This document shows, one piece after another, positions 24,743 to 32,077 of a stretch of DNA of 43,179 nucleotides (position 1 is the stretch's first letter; every line of letters starts with the position of its first letter). The stretch is from NCBI GenBank assembly GCA_024743405.1, contig JANSWP010000060.1, positions 1 to 43,179 of the forward strand, given 5' to 3'. Origin of the DNA: Bacteroidota bacterium. GTDB taxonomy: Bacteria; Bacteroidota; Bacteroidia; Chitinophagales; Saprospiraceae. The notes beneath the pieces are model-generated. The model was not told the DNA's origin. It saw only the letters and a program-made list of their open reading frames with translations, and searched no databases. Both the position numbers and the translations under genes were made by a program.

Positions 24743-25653
24743 AAAATGTATTCGTTAAATGATTGGGTTAGTTATGAGTACATTTTGGAAGACAGAAGCG
24801 GAAAGAATTTGGTTGGGTAAATGAAGGCAGATATAAAAAGAATCGGAGGCGAAAATGAAAAGAGAGTCATGTAATTAGTTGAATAATTAGCCAATTCGTA
24901 GTCGCCAGCCGATTATTTGATAGAGGAACGTTTGAGCGACAATCAAAGGGCTTTCCAATTTTTTGGAGAGAAACTAAGATTGCTTGATTTTCATAGCTTG
25001 TAATCTAGAGCATGCTTCATATAAAAGAGGATATTGGGGCTATCCTCTTTTAGTTTGTTTTCATTTAAAATTAATAACTAGTGTCAAAATGTTGTTTTAA
25101 AAGAGCGTAACTTCTTGATTTAGGGTAGCATCTCAACCCTAAATTAAAAATTGTTTGTGTGTGCTTAAGTTCTTAGGAACGGTTATTTTTTATTGAACTG
25201 TTCCTAAATGTTTCGGTTGTGATTTTGGTTTATTTAGAATAAAGTCTAATATAGGTGTTGAATGATTTTTCTAAAATGGTAATCTAAATACTTCTAAAAA
25301 AACAGTTTGCAGTGGGCAATTTTTCTAAGATGATAAGGAAAAATAGAAAAGGTGTTTTTCATTTCTCAATTGTTTATCATCATTAAAAAAGAACTGCCGA
25401 CTGCTTACTGAAAAGTATTCCCTATTCGCTGGTACAAAGGACGATTAAAATAATTGCTCCTACAATAGGCTGCATTTGAAGAAAAACCTATTTTCGGAAT
25501 ATTAAGAGAGTTTAACTGCTTTGGTTTATGGAATGGAGGTATGTTAATGAAAAATGTAAAAATTAAATCATTGATAATCAGGCGAATGCATGAATTGTTA
25601 AAATCGTGATATGACAGTCTTAAAAACTTTAACATTTAAAATTAGCCATTCAA
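24743..25653. other. Gene-free stretch of 911 bases with three stem-loops
   Basis: No convincing gene on either strand; a 76-codon minus-strand frame near 25405-25635 has no family features. Stem-loops: AAAAGAGGATA/TATCCTCTTTT (25023-25051), ATTTAGGGT/ACCCTAAAT (25118-25144) and TTAGGAACGGTT/AACTGTTCCTAA (25173-25207, one G-T pair). A looser inverted repeat (GCAGTGGGCA .. CTGCCGACTGC) spans about 25308-25405. The region could hold a small RNA or decayed repeats. Confidence 0.4.
25023..25051. terminator. Candidate stem-loop terminator
   Basis: An 11-bp stem, AAAAGAGGATA with TATCCTCTTTT, loop TTGGGGC, followed by AGTTTGTTTTC. There is no gene directly upstream on the plus strand. On the minus strand the far side reads TATATGAAGC, without a T run. 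Confidence 0.4.
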
Positions 25654-26751
25654 GTGTCTAAAAACAAGAAACATACGGATAAACAAGTGACTTTTTCGGA
25701 AAAGGCTTCGTCATCCCTTGCTTTTAAAATTGCCAAAAGGCAATTTAAAAACAAAAGACAAAAAAGTATTTCTGAATACGTGGAAGGGATTTTGAAGGGA
25801 GACCGATTTTTGCTCAGTCAGGCAATTACATTAGTCGAAAGCACGCGTAAGAAGCATCAACAACTTGCCGCTGAAATTGTCGAAAAATGTATGCCTCATT
25901 CCGGTGAGTCTATTCGAATGGGTATTACCGGCACGCCCGGAGTTGGAAAAAGTACCTTTATAGAATCTTTTGGTTTGCATTTAATCAGTCAAAGTCGTAA
26001 GACAGCAGTGCTGGCGATAGATCCAACAAGTCAGCTAAGTAAAGGCAGTATTTTAGGGGATAAGACACGAATGGAGAAATTATCTGCTCATCCAGATGCT
26101 TTTATTCGACCTTCACCGACGGGAGGTTCATTGGGTGGTGTGGCAAGAAAAACAAGAGAAACCATTTTGCTTTGTGAAGCCGCTGGATTTGATTCTATTT
26201 TGGTAGAAACCGTTGGAGTAGGGCAGTCAGAGGTTGCCGTGCACTCAATGGTCGATTTTTTCTTATTGTTGTTATTGCCTGGTGCAGGAGATGAATTACA
26301 AGGAATCAAAAGAGGAATTGTCGAAATGGCGGATTTGATAGCCGTAAATAAGTCAGACGGTGATCGCGAAAAACTGGCGAAAGCTGCCAAAAGAGAATAT
26401 CGAAATGCGCTTCATTTATTTCCACCAAAAGAAAGTGGCTGGATTCCAAAAGTGGTTACTTGTTCAGGTTTATCAGGGTTAGGTATTGAGGATATATGGT
26501 CAATAGTAGTCGATTACAAAACGCTTACAAGAAAAAATCAATTTTTCGTTAATCACCGAAACAGTCAATTAAAGCAGTGGCTTTTTGATACCATTGATGA
26601 TCGCATGAAACAGCTGTTTTTTGATAATGCGTTGGTTAAAGCGCATCTAGATAGAGTAGAAAATGCAGTACTTTCTAAAAAAATGTCCTTTTCAAATGGA
26701 GCCAATATATTGATCGACTTATTTAGAGAACAGAAGCCTTCAAAAGAATAA
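25654..26751 (+). CDS. meaB: Methylmalonyl-CoA mutase-associated GTPase MeaB (ArgK-type)
   Basis: 365 residues from a GTG start; the family is usually about 320-330, and the extra length is a basic N-terminal extension (KRQFKNKRQKS). Walker A is GTPGVGKST (residues 93-101). The usual MeaB segments follow: LAIDPTSQLSKGSILGDKTR, RPSPTGGSLGGVARKTRE, ILVETVGVGQSEVAV (switch region), and VNKSDGD as the base-recognition motif. MeaB is a G3E-family GTPase that loads and protects adenosylcobalamin in methylmalonyl-CoA mutase. The mutase genes are not in this window, so it acts on a partner encoded elsewhere. A family B end remnant lies 1-2 bases after the stop. Confidence 0.93.
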   Translation: MSKNKKHTDKQVTFSEKASSSLAFKIAKRQFKNKRQKSISEYVEGILKGDRFLLSQAITLVESTRKKHQQLAAEIVEKCMPHSGESIRMGITGTPGVGKSTFIESFGLHLISQSRKTAVLAIDPTSQLSKGSILGDKTRMEKLSAHPDAFIRPSPTGGSLGGVARKTRETILLCEAAGFDSILVETVGVGQSEVAVHSMVDFFLLLLLPGAGDELQGIKRGIVEMADLIAVNKSDGDREKLAKAAKREYRNALHLFPPKESGWIPKVVTCSGLSGLGIEDIWSIVVDYKTLTRKNQFFVNHRNSQLKQWLFDTIDDRMKQLFFDNALVKAHLDRVENAVLSKKMSFSNGANILIDLFREQKPSKE

Positions 26752-26752
26752 G

Positions 26753-26774
26753 ATATTTATTTCCTACTCCCTTA
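26753..26774. repeat. Family B solo end after meaB
   Basis: ATATTTATTTCCTACTCCCT followed by TA matches the right end of the family B elements. No left end is visible nearby, so it is a remnant lying just after the meaB stop. Confidence 0.6.
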
Positions 26775-26782
26775 ACAGCGTA

Positions 26783-27769
26783 CTAGTTACAAAAACGATC
26801 AGGTGGTGAAATAAAGAAGCTAACAGATCCAAAAAATCCACTCGTTGTCGAGAACCTATAATTGTCATCATTTACCACATCTCTTGCTTTTGAGGTCAAA
26901 TTTCGAGCATAGCCTGCCTTAAATTCTAACCAAGTCCAATCTGTAAAACGTTTTTGCCAAGCCACTGAAAATTCAATTGCTGAGCGGCGATAATGATAAA
27001 CAGAAGGATCAGGTTGATTGACATCAATAGAGTAACTTCGGCTTGCATAATCTGCTCCGAAAAGAAGTAAACTACCAGGCTTAATATTATAACGTGCTTT
27101 TAGGCTGACGGGGATTCCCAACTCAATTCCCCATTTATCGTTGAAAGTACGGTTGAAAAAACCAAAAGGTAAAGCGACTGTCTTACGAAAACCATGAGAG
27201 TATAAAAACCCAAACCCATATTCAGTATCTTCCGTTTTTTTGATTCCAAACAAGCCAACTACCCGATAGATGGCGTACCTATTATCTATAGAAAGAAATT
27301 TATCATAGTCACCGGAGAATCTTGCACTCGCTTTTACCGTAATAAAATGCTGACTACTGAGTGATTTAGAAAGATAAAATGCACCTTCAGCGGATTTTAA
27401 AGTGGTCGTATTCAGTCGATCAAATAAAGGGAAATCGTCGGTCTTATTATCTTCAAAATTTAATTTTTCAGAGAAATATTGAGCCCCTAATAAAACTTTC
27501 ATACCAGGTTTATTAATAAAAGGTATTTTCAGTTTAAAAAGTAAGCGATTATTATCAGAGATTTCGAGTGGCGTTCTTGAAGTAGGAGCGCTTATCTGAT
27601 AATTAGGATAGCTCATATAGCTCAATAATAAGCCCTTCCCCGGAGATTTATTAATCACTCCTGGCTTGCACAAATCAGCCATCGTCTCTGTCGTCAAATT
27701 ATCTGAAATATCTTGTGCAGAAATCGAAAAAGCGATAAACATCCCTATAATAAAAAGTAGTTTCTTCAT
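26783..27769 (-). CDS. Outer-membrane beta-barrel protein, possibly DUF6268
   Basis: The ATG at 27769 gives signal peptide MKKLLFIIGMFIAFSISAQ; the frame is open ten codons further upstream. The mature 310 or so residues form regular amphipathic strands (GLLLSYMSYPNYQIS, NRLLFKLKIPFINKPGMKVL, GAQYFSEKLNF, HFITVKASARFSGDY, YGFGFLYSHGFRK, WLEFKAGYARNL) and end GSVSFFISPPDRFCN. The 'pfinkpgmkvLlG..Y..E.l.f' stretch recalls DUF6268, a barrel family of Bacteroidota; this is from memory. The long tail after the last strand, with a near-terminal Cys, is unusual for a barrel, which normally ends in Phe. It is convergent with meaB. Confidence 0.75.
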   Translation of the reverse strand: MKKLLFIIGMFIAFSISAQDISDNLTTETMADLCKPGVINKSPGKGLLLSYMSYPNYQISAPTSRTPLEISDNNRLLFKLKIPFINKPGMKVLLGAQYFSEKLNFEDNKTDDFPLFDRLNTTTLKSAEGAFYLSKSLSSQHFITVKASARFSGDYDKFLSIDNRYAIYRVVGLFGIKKTEDTEYGFGFLYSHGFRKTVALPFGFFNRTFNDKWGIELGIPVSLKARYNIKPGSLLLFGADYASRSYSIDVNQPDPSVYHYRRSAIEFSVAWQKRFTDWTWLEFKAGYARNLTSKARDVVNDDNYRFSTTSGFFGSVSFFISPPDRFCN

Positions 27770-28029
27770 GAGTGCGGGTTTAAATATTGGTTTTGTCAAA
27801 AAGAATGCCTAGAAATCAAAAGTCCTAAAGTTAAGATTTATTGAGACGTAACGTTAAAAGGTGGGTTACAAATTGTATAAGATGTCACCTCTATTAACGA
27901 TTTTTGGGTAAAAAGTGGTTTTTATAACAATGTTAAATTTGAAATTTAAGTTTTAATTGTAAAGAGGCACCAGAATAAAAAATGAACTTTCTTTCCAAAA
28001 TGATTTGTTTTTCTAGAAATAAATATTGA

Positions 28030-28051
28030 ACTTTGTAGTTCAAAGTACTTT
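28030..28051. promoter_or_regulatory. Palindromic operator-like site upstream of the 28066 gene
   Basis: ACTTTG-TAGTT-CAAAGT (28030-28046) overlaps the perfect palindrome AAAGTACTTT (28042-28051). The same double palindrome with the same spacing occurs at 29518-29539 upstream of creD. TACTTTTT inside it resembles a -7 element (TAnnTTTG), so a bound protein would block the promoter. The likely binder is the winged-helix regulator encoded at 29131. Confidence 0.6.
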
Positions 28052-28065
28052 TTAATAATTTAATT

Positions 28066-28716
28066 ATGGTGATGAAGTCTCGAAACGATCATCTCGAAAT
28101 GCTAAATGAAATTCGCTCAATGATGGAGCGTTCTTCTCGATTTATTTCTCTTAGTGGACTTTCAGGAGTTGCAGCAGGGAGTTTTGCATTGATTGGAGTT
28201 ACTCTAATTTATCTATATCTTGAGTTAGTCCCTTTTTCAGGAAACCTTTTGTTTACACTTAAAAACCTGTTATCTGATAAATGGGGATTGAGTTTTGTGG
28301 ACTTTTTATTTTTAGATGCAATTATTGTGATGGTTTTAGCATTGGCTAGTGGCATATTTTTTACGACAAGGAAAGCCAAAAAGAAAGGTCAAAAAATATG
28401 GGACAAGCTTACTTTTCGGCTACTTTTTAATTTAAGTATTCCACTTGTCGCTGGAGGGATCTTTTGCTTGGCACTAATAAAACATAAAGTTTGGTTTTTG
28501 ATTGCACCAGCAACTTTGATTTTTTATGGTTTAGCCCTTTTGCATGGAAGCAAATATACTTTACATGATATTCGATACCTAGGCATTAGTGAAATCATAT
28601 TAGGTTCTATTGCCTTATTTATCCCAGGGTTTGGGTTGGAGTTTTGGGCCATTGGTTTTGGCTTTTTACATATCATTTATGGGACAACTATGTATTATAA
28701 ATATGAGAAAGAGTGA
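28066..28716 (+). CDS. Multi-pass membrane protein of unknown function
   Basis: 216 residues. The ATG at 28066 lies only 14 bases after the operator-like site; ATGs at 28072 and 28099 are possible alternatives. A short helical N-terminus (MLNEIRSMMERSSRF) precedes about six hydrophobic segments: LSGVAAGSFALIGVTLIYLY, FLFLDAIIVMVLALASGIFF, LLFNLSIPLVAGGIFCLALI, VWFLIAPATLIFYGLALLHG, and two more near the C-terminus ending IYGTTMYYKYEKE. No named domain is recognised. It shares its upstream site with creD and is followed by a regulator gene, so the three probably form one regulon for envelope stress or the like; that role is inferred. Confidence 0.8.
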   Translation: MVMKSRNDHLEMLNEIRSMMERSSRFISLSGLSGVAAGSFALIGVTLIYLYLELVPFSGNLLFTLKNLLSDKWGLSFVDFLFLDAIIVMVLALASGIFFTTRKAKKKGQKIWDKLTFRLLFNLSIPLVAGGIFCLALIKHKVWFLIAPATLIFYGLALLHGSKYTLHDIRYLGISEIILGSIALFIPGFGLEFWAIGFGFLHIIYGTTMYYKYEKE

Positions 28717-28751
28717 AGGGGTGGAGTAGCTTATTTATTTCCTCCTCACTA
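28717..28751. repeat. Collapsed family B remnant
   Basis: AGGGGTGGAGTAG at the left and TTATTTATTTCCTCCTCACT at the right are both ends of a family B element with almost no interior. It begins at the base after the stop codon of the membrane-protein gene. Confidence 0.5.
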
Positions 28752-28943
28752 GTTGAAAATGGTCGTATTCTCAAGATTCCATTACTTAGTAACGAGTAAA
28801 TAATAAGTCCGCCATTTGGAGATAGAGATTTTGATCTAAGACTAGGCATTTTTTGAGGGAATAGCCTAGCTATTGCTGAGGAAAATAACGACGTATTAAA
28901 GCAAAAGATTATCGGTGAAATGATGGAGTTATTCTTTACTCGT

Positions 28944-29109
28944 TAAGTGCTTGGACAGAAATAACTCACACATATTATGAGGGACTATTTTTTCACCATA
29001 TTTCATTAAAAATACTCGCCATATCTAAGGATATGCCTGTGCTTTTTGCCTCGTCTGGCAAAAAAATAGTTTTCGTCAAATATGGAACTTATTTCTGTCC
29101 AAGCACTTA
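28944..29109. repeat. MITE-like element, family A (A2, 166 bp, inverted relative to A1)
   Basis: Same 166-bp length and same 20-21 bp perfect terminal inverted repeats as 23016-23181, in reverse orientation, with about five differences by eye. It ends 21 bases before the GTG of the winged-helix regulator, so it lies in that gene's promoter or leader region. The 192 bases before it (28752-28943) hold nothing recognised. Confidence 0.85.
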
Positions 29110-29130
29110 CTTATTATTCAAATTTTTTAA

Positions 29131-29439
29131 GTGAAACATCTGATCAATAAATTAAATGATACCAAACTTGACAATCGTGTAAGATTGGGCATTATGTCTA
29201 TTCTCGTGGTTAATGATTGGGTAGAATTTAAAGCTTTGAAAGAGATGTTGGGCGTTTCAGATGGTAATTTGGCGAGTCACATTAAAGTTTTAGATAAAGA
29301 AAAATATATAGAGTTGAAAAAAGAATTTGTAGGTAAAAAGCCAAGAACGACCTACAGGGCTACTATTTTAGGGAGAACAGCTTTTCAGGAACATTTGAAT
29401 GCATTGGAAGCACTTTTGAATAAGAAAGATTCAATTTAA
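29131..29439 (+). CDS. Winged helix-turn-helix transcriptional regulator
   Basis: 102 residues from a GTG start. The fold order fits small MarR/ArsR-like winged helices: helix VRLGIMSILVVNDWVEFKAL, recognition unit LKEMLGVSDGNLASHIKVLD, then a wing EKYIELKKEFVGKKPRTTYR with ATILGRTAFQEHLNALEALL at the end. This subfamily (winged helix DNA-binding, 'transcriptional regulator' in many Bacteroidota) usually lies beside membrane-protein genes. The operator-like sites at 28030 and 29518 flank it, so it probably controls the membrane protein, creD and possibly DUF1361. The effector is unknown. Confidence 0.9.
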   Translation: MKHLINKLNDTKLDNRVRLGIMSILVVNDWVEFKALKEMLGVSDGNLASHIKVLDKEKYIELKKEFVGKKPRTTYRATILGRTAFQEHLNALEALLNKKDSI

Positions 29440-29484
29440 GGCGCAGGCTCGATAATTTGAATACAAAAGAGTCAGGTAAATATA

Positions 29485-29510
29485 AGGAACCATTAAGGTT
29501 CTTTTTTTTA
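29485..29510 (+). terminator. Weak terminator after the winged-helix regulator
   Basis: GAACC-ATTAA-GGTTC (29487-29501) followed by eight Ts. The stem is only 5 bp, extended by an imperfect AAG/CTT, but the T run is good. It precedes the creD operator, so creD probably has its own promoter. Confidence 0.5.
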
Positions 29511-29517
29511 GAATTAA

Positions 29518-29539
29518 ACTTTGTATTTCAAAGTACTTT
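29518..29539. promoter_or_regulatory. Palindromic operator-like site upstream of creD
   Basis: ACTTTG-TATTT-CAAAGT (29518-29534) overlapping AAAGTACTTT (29530-29539), identical in layout to the site at 28030-28051. TACTTTTA (29534-29541) may be the -7 region. The ATG of creD lies 80-107 bases downstream. Confidence 0.6.
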
Positions 29540-29645
29540 TAAATATTTTTTATCATTCTAATCGATCATACAAACTTATTAGTATTCCCTGATCTGGGTT
29601 CTCAACCTAGGGAAGGGGATGCTAAATTCAAATCACTATTTTATA

Positions 29646-31025
29646 ATGGAAAACACAGCTTCTTCATTTCAAAAATTTAGCCTTTGGTTGAAAGAATCTC
29701 TTGGGTTTAAACTCTTTGCCATTGGTTTTTTAGTATTGATTTTAATGATTCCCGTTTCGATGATTAAGAACATTATTTCTGAGCGACAATGGAGGCAAGA
29801 GTCAGTCATTCAGGAGGTTAGTCGCGATTGGGGGGCAGGACAGACAATTTCTGGGCCCATTTTGACGATTCCCTATTCGAAATGGATCGTGTACAATGAC
29901 AATCAAAAAAAAGAAGAAAAACACGTTGCCCATTTTTTGCCACTAGAGTTAAATGTCAATGGTGACTTAACCCACCAAATTAGGCAACGAGGAATTTTTG
30001 AGGCAGTTCTTTATCAATCCCAAATTAGTTTGAATGGAACCTTTGAAAAGCCTGATTTTGATGCGCTTCATATCAACGCTGAAGATGTTCATTGGGATCA
30101 AGCCAAACTTTCAATTGGTATTACAGGAATGACAGGCATTAAGGATTTAGGAGAATTGAAATGGGGTAAGAACAAGTTGAAAATGGATTCAGGAACTGCC
30201 TATCCAAAAATGTTATCTTCTGGTATTTCCATTGAAGTTCCATTAGAAAAAACAACAGAAAATTATGCTTTTTCACTTCCTTTAAGACTAAATGGAAGTG
30301 AATATTTTAAAGTGGAGCCTGTTGGAAAAGTAACCTCGGTCAGGATTAGTTCAGACTGGCATTCACCAAGTTTCGAAGGGGCTTTTTTACCTGATGAAAG
30401 AGAGATTTCAGATGCTGGATTTTCTTCAAATTGGCAAATTTTGGATCTTAATCGAAACTACCCACAACAATGGAAAGATCTTGATTTTAACTTTCAAAAC
30501 CAGGACTCTAATTACCGTTTCGGTGTTCGATTGCTTAAACCGGTAGATGAATATTTGAAAAACACACGTTCTGCCAAATATGCGCTATTGGTGATTGGAT
30601 TGACTTTTTTAATTTTCTTCTTCTTTGAGGTTTTACGAAAGTTAATGATTCATCCTTTTCAATACCTTTTAATTGGTCTCGCATTATCGGTTTTTTACCT
30701 GCTTTTGCTGTCTCTTTCAGAGCATTTTGGGTTCAACATTGCTTATTTGGTAGCTTCTTCAGCGACTATTCTCTTGATCAGCGGATATAGCCTTTCAGTG
30801 CTGAAAATCAAGCGATTGGTTTTTCAATTGACCTTGCTTTTGGTTTCCATTTATGGCTTCATTTTCATTATCCTGCAACTAGAAGACTTCGCTTTATTGG
30901 CGGGAAGTATAGGTATGTTTATCGCTCTGGCAGCTACGATGTTTTATTCTCGAAAAGTAGATTGGTATAACTTGGGAAATAGAGGACAAATAAAGAAGTA
31001 TTCCATTATAGATATTGTCCATTAA
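29646..31025 (+). CDS. creD: Inner membrane protein CreD (cell envelope integrity)
   Basis: The ATG at 29646 gives MENTASSFQKFSLWLKESLG, the usual opening of the family; an in-frame ATG at 29619 would add nine residues. A first membrane helix FKLFAIGFLVLILMIPVSMI is followed by the family signature ISERQWRQESVIQEVSRDWG and GQTISGPILTIPY. A periplasmic beta-rich domain of about 270 residues comes next. About five or six helices at the C-terminus (ALLVIGLTFLIFFFFEVL, LLIGLALSVFYLLLL, and so on) contain the conserved FEVLRKLMIHPFQYLLIGLA. E. coli CreD belongs to the CreBC regulon and alters sensitivity to colicins and beta-lactams; its mechanism is unclear. Here control by the neighbouring winged-helix protein is likely instead of CreBC. 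Confidence 0.93.
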   Translation: MENTASSFQKFSLWLKESLGFKLFAIGFLVLILMIPVSMIKNIISERQWRQESVIQEVSRDWGAGQTISGPILTIPYSKWIVYNDNQKKEEKHVAHFLPLELNVNGDLTHQIRQRGIFEAVLYQSQISLNGTFEKPDFDALHINAEDVHWDQAKLSIGITGMTGIKDLGELKWGKNKLKMDSGTAYPKMLSSGISIEVPLEKTTENYAFSLPLRLNGSEYFKVEPVGKVTSVRISSDWHSPSFEGAFLPDEREISDAGFSSNWQILDLNRNYPQQWKDLDFNFQNQDSNYRFGVRLLKPVDEYLKNTRSAKYALLVIGLTFLIFFFFEVLRKLMIHPFQYLLIGLALSVFYLLLLSLSEHFGFNIAYLVASSATILLISGYSLSVLKIKRLVFQLTLLLVSIYGFIFIILQLEDFALLAGSIGMFIALAATMFYSRKVDWYNLGNRGQIKKYSIIDIVH

Positions 31026-31052
31026 TCCATTTTTTTATTCATTCTTTTCTAA

Positions 31053-31209
31053 CGTACACTTTTTGAAAATTGTAAAAAATGCCGTCAAAGACGGCTAAAG
31101 AATAATAAGGAGGGAGACTTTTGGTGAAGAAATCGAAGATTTCTTCACCAAAAGTCTCCCTCCAAAAGAAATTTTCGCGCCGTAGGCGTATGGATTTCAT
31201 AAGTGTACG
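31053..31209. repeat. Inverted-repeat element (family C) with a 26-bp perfect hairpin
   Basis: CGTACACTT (31053-31061) and AAGTGTACG (31201-31209) bound the element, with partial extension (TTTGAAA/TTTCAT). Inside are CCGTC-AAA-GACGG (31082-31094) and a perfect 26-bp stem, 31109-31134 with 31138-31163, starting GGAGGGAGACTTTTGGTGAA, loop GAA. The CCGTCAAAGACGG module recurs inverted near 42951. It lies between creD and the DUF1361 gene and may end creD transcription. Confidence 0.6.
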
Positions 31210-31246
31210 GTAGAGCATTTTTTATTCATCCAAATAGTAAATTTCA

Positions 31247-31939
31247 ATGCTTTTAAAAAATAAAAAAGGTAAATTATTTGCACTTCTCAGTCTAATGACG
31301 CTCTTCAATTTTGCTTTAATATTTTATAGGTTAGAATACATTCAATATGATTTCGGTCAAATAAATTCTTTCTACGATTTGGCTAAATTTAGAGGAAAGC
31401 CTACGTTTTTGTTCTTGATTTGGAATCTCTTTTTGGCATGGGTTCCTTTTTGGATAGCTATTTCATTAGAAAAGCTTTCCAAATCTAAAATAATGACGGT
31501 TTTAGGACTAATCACCTGGTTGTTATTCTTCCCAAATGCACCTTATCTAATAACTGATTTATTGCATCTTAAACCAAGTTTTCAAGTGCCATTTTGGTAT
31601 GATGTGATGATGATTTTTTCATTTGGTTGGACTGGACTATTATTGGGTTTTTTGTCTTTGATGGAAGTGCAGCAATTTTTAGAAAAAAGACTACCATTTT
31701 GGTTGTCCAATACGCTGATTCTACTATCCATTTTGTTATGCGGATTGGGGGTTTTTATCGGGAGATTTCAACGATATAACTCTTGGGATGTAATTTCTAA
31801 TCCATTCGCTTTAATAGAAGATGTCCTCACTGTAATTCTTCATCCAATAGCCCATATACAAACTTTCGGAATTGCCATTGTGCTTTCTGTTTTAATGTTG
31901 CTGGGGCATTGGACTTTTTCTGTTTTGAGATCTGAATAA
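31247..31939 (+). CDS. DUF1361 domain-containing membrane protein
   Basis: 230 residues. The family signature WLLFFPNAPYLITDLLHLKP is present, followed by VPFWYDVMMIFSFGWTGLLL and FIGRFQRYNSWDVI. About six or seven hydrophobic segments: FALLSLMTLFNFALIFY, FLFLIWNLFLAWVPFWIAI, VLGLITWLLFF, IFSFGWTGLLLGFLSLM, LSNTLILLSILLCGLGVFI, and FGIAIVLSVLMLLGHWTFSV at the end. It is an inner-membrane protein of unknown function. It lies 221 bases after creD, with the family C element between, so co-transcription is uncertain. Confidence 0.9.
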   Translation: MLLKNKKGKLFALLSLMTLFNFALIFYRLEYIQYDFGQINSFYDLAKFRGKPTFLFLIWNLFLAWVPFWIAISLEKLSKSKIMTVLGLITWLLFFPNAPYLITDLLHLKPSFQVPFWYDVMMIFSFGWTGLLLGFLSLMEVQQFLEKRLPFWLSNTLILLSILLCGLGVFIGRFQRYNSWDVISNPFALIEDVLTVILHPIAHIQTFGIAIVLSVLMLLGHWTFSVLRSE

Positions 31940-31971
31940 AAGAATTGAATTGGGATGTATTTTTCGTCATG

Positions 31972-32001
31972 CCGTTGCTTGCGACGGAAAATATTTTTTT
32001 T
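31972..32001 (+). terminator. CTTG-loop hairpin with T run after the DUF1361 gene
   Basis: CCGTTG-CTTG-CGACGG (31972-31987, one G-T pair) followed by AAAATA and eight Ts (31994-32001). It fits an intrinsic terminator, and its G(CTTG)C loop matches the hairpins at 23295 and 23347. Confidence 0.6.
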
Positions 32002-32002
32002 G

Positions 32003-32053
32003 AGGGAAGGAAGACCAAGTTTTTATCAAGAAAAATTTAGTCTTCCCTCCTTC
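32003..32053 (-). terminator. Stem-loop between convergent DUF1361 and M43 protease genes
   Basis: GAGGGAAGGAAGAC pairs with GTCTTCCCTCCTTC in 12 of 14 positions around an A/T-rich loop. Read on the minus strand, the left side gives a T-poor end (CTCAAAAAAAA), so it may act mainly in the other direction. Confidence 0.4.
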
Positions 32054-32077
32054 TTTAGGAATTTTTATCACTGTTCC

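Noticed and set aside
25405-25635. 76-codon minus-strand open frame upstream of meaB
   Set aside because: No recognisable features and low complexity.
28066-31939. CreBC two-component control of creD
   Set aside because: No histidine kinase or response regulator is present; the adjacent regulator is a small winged-helix protein.
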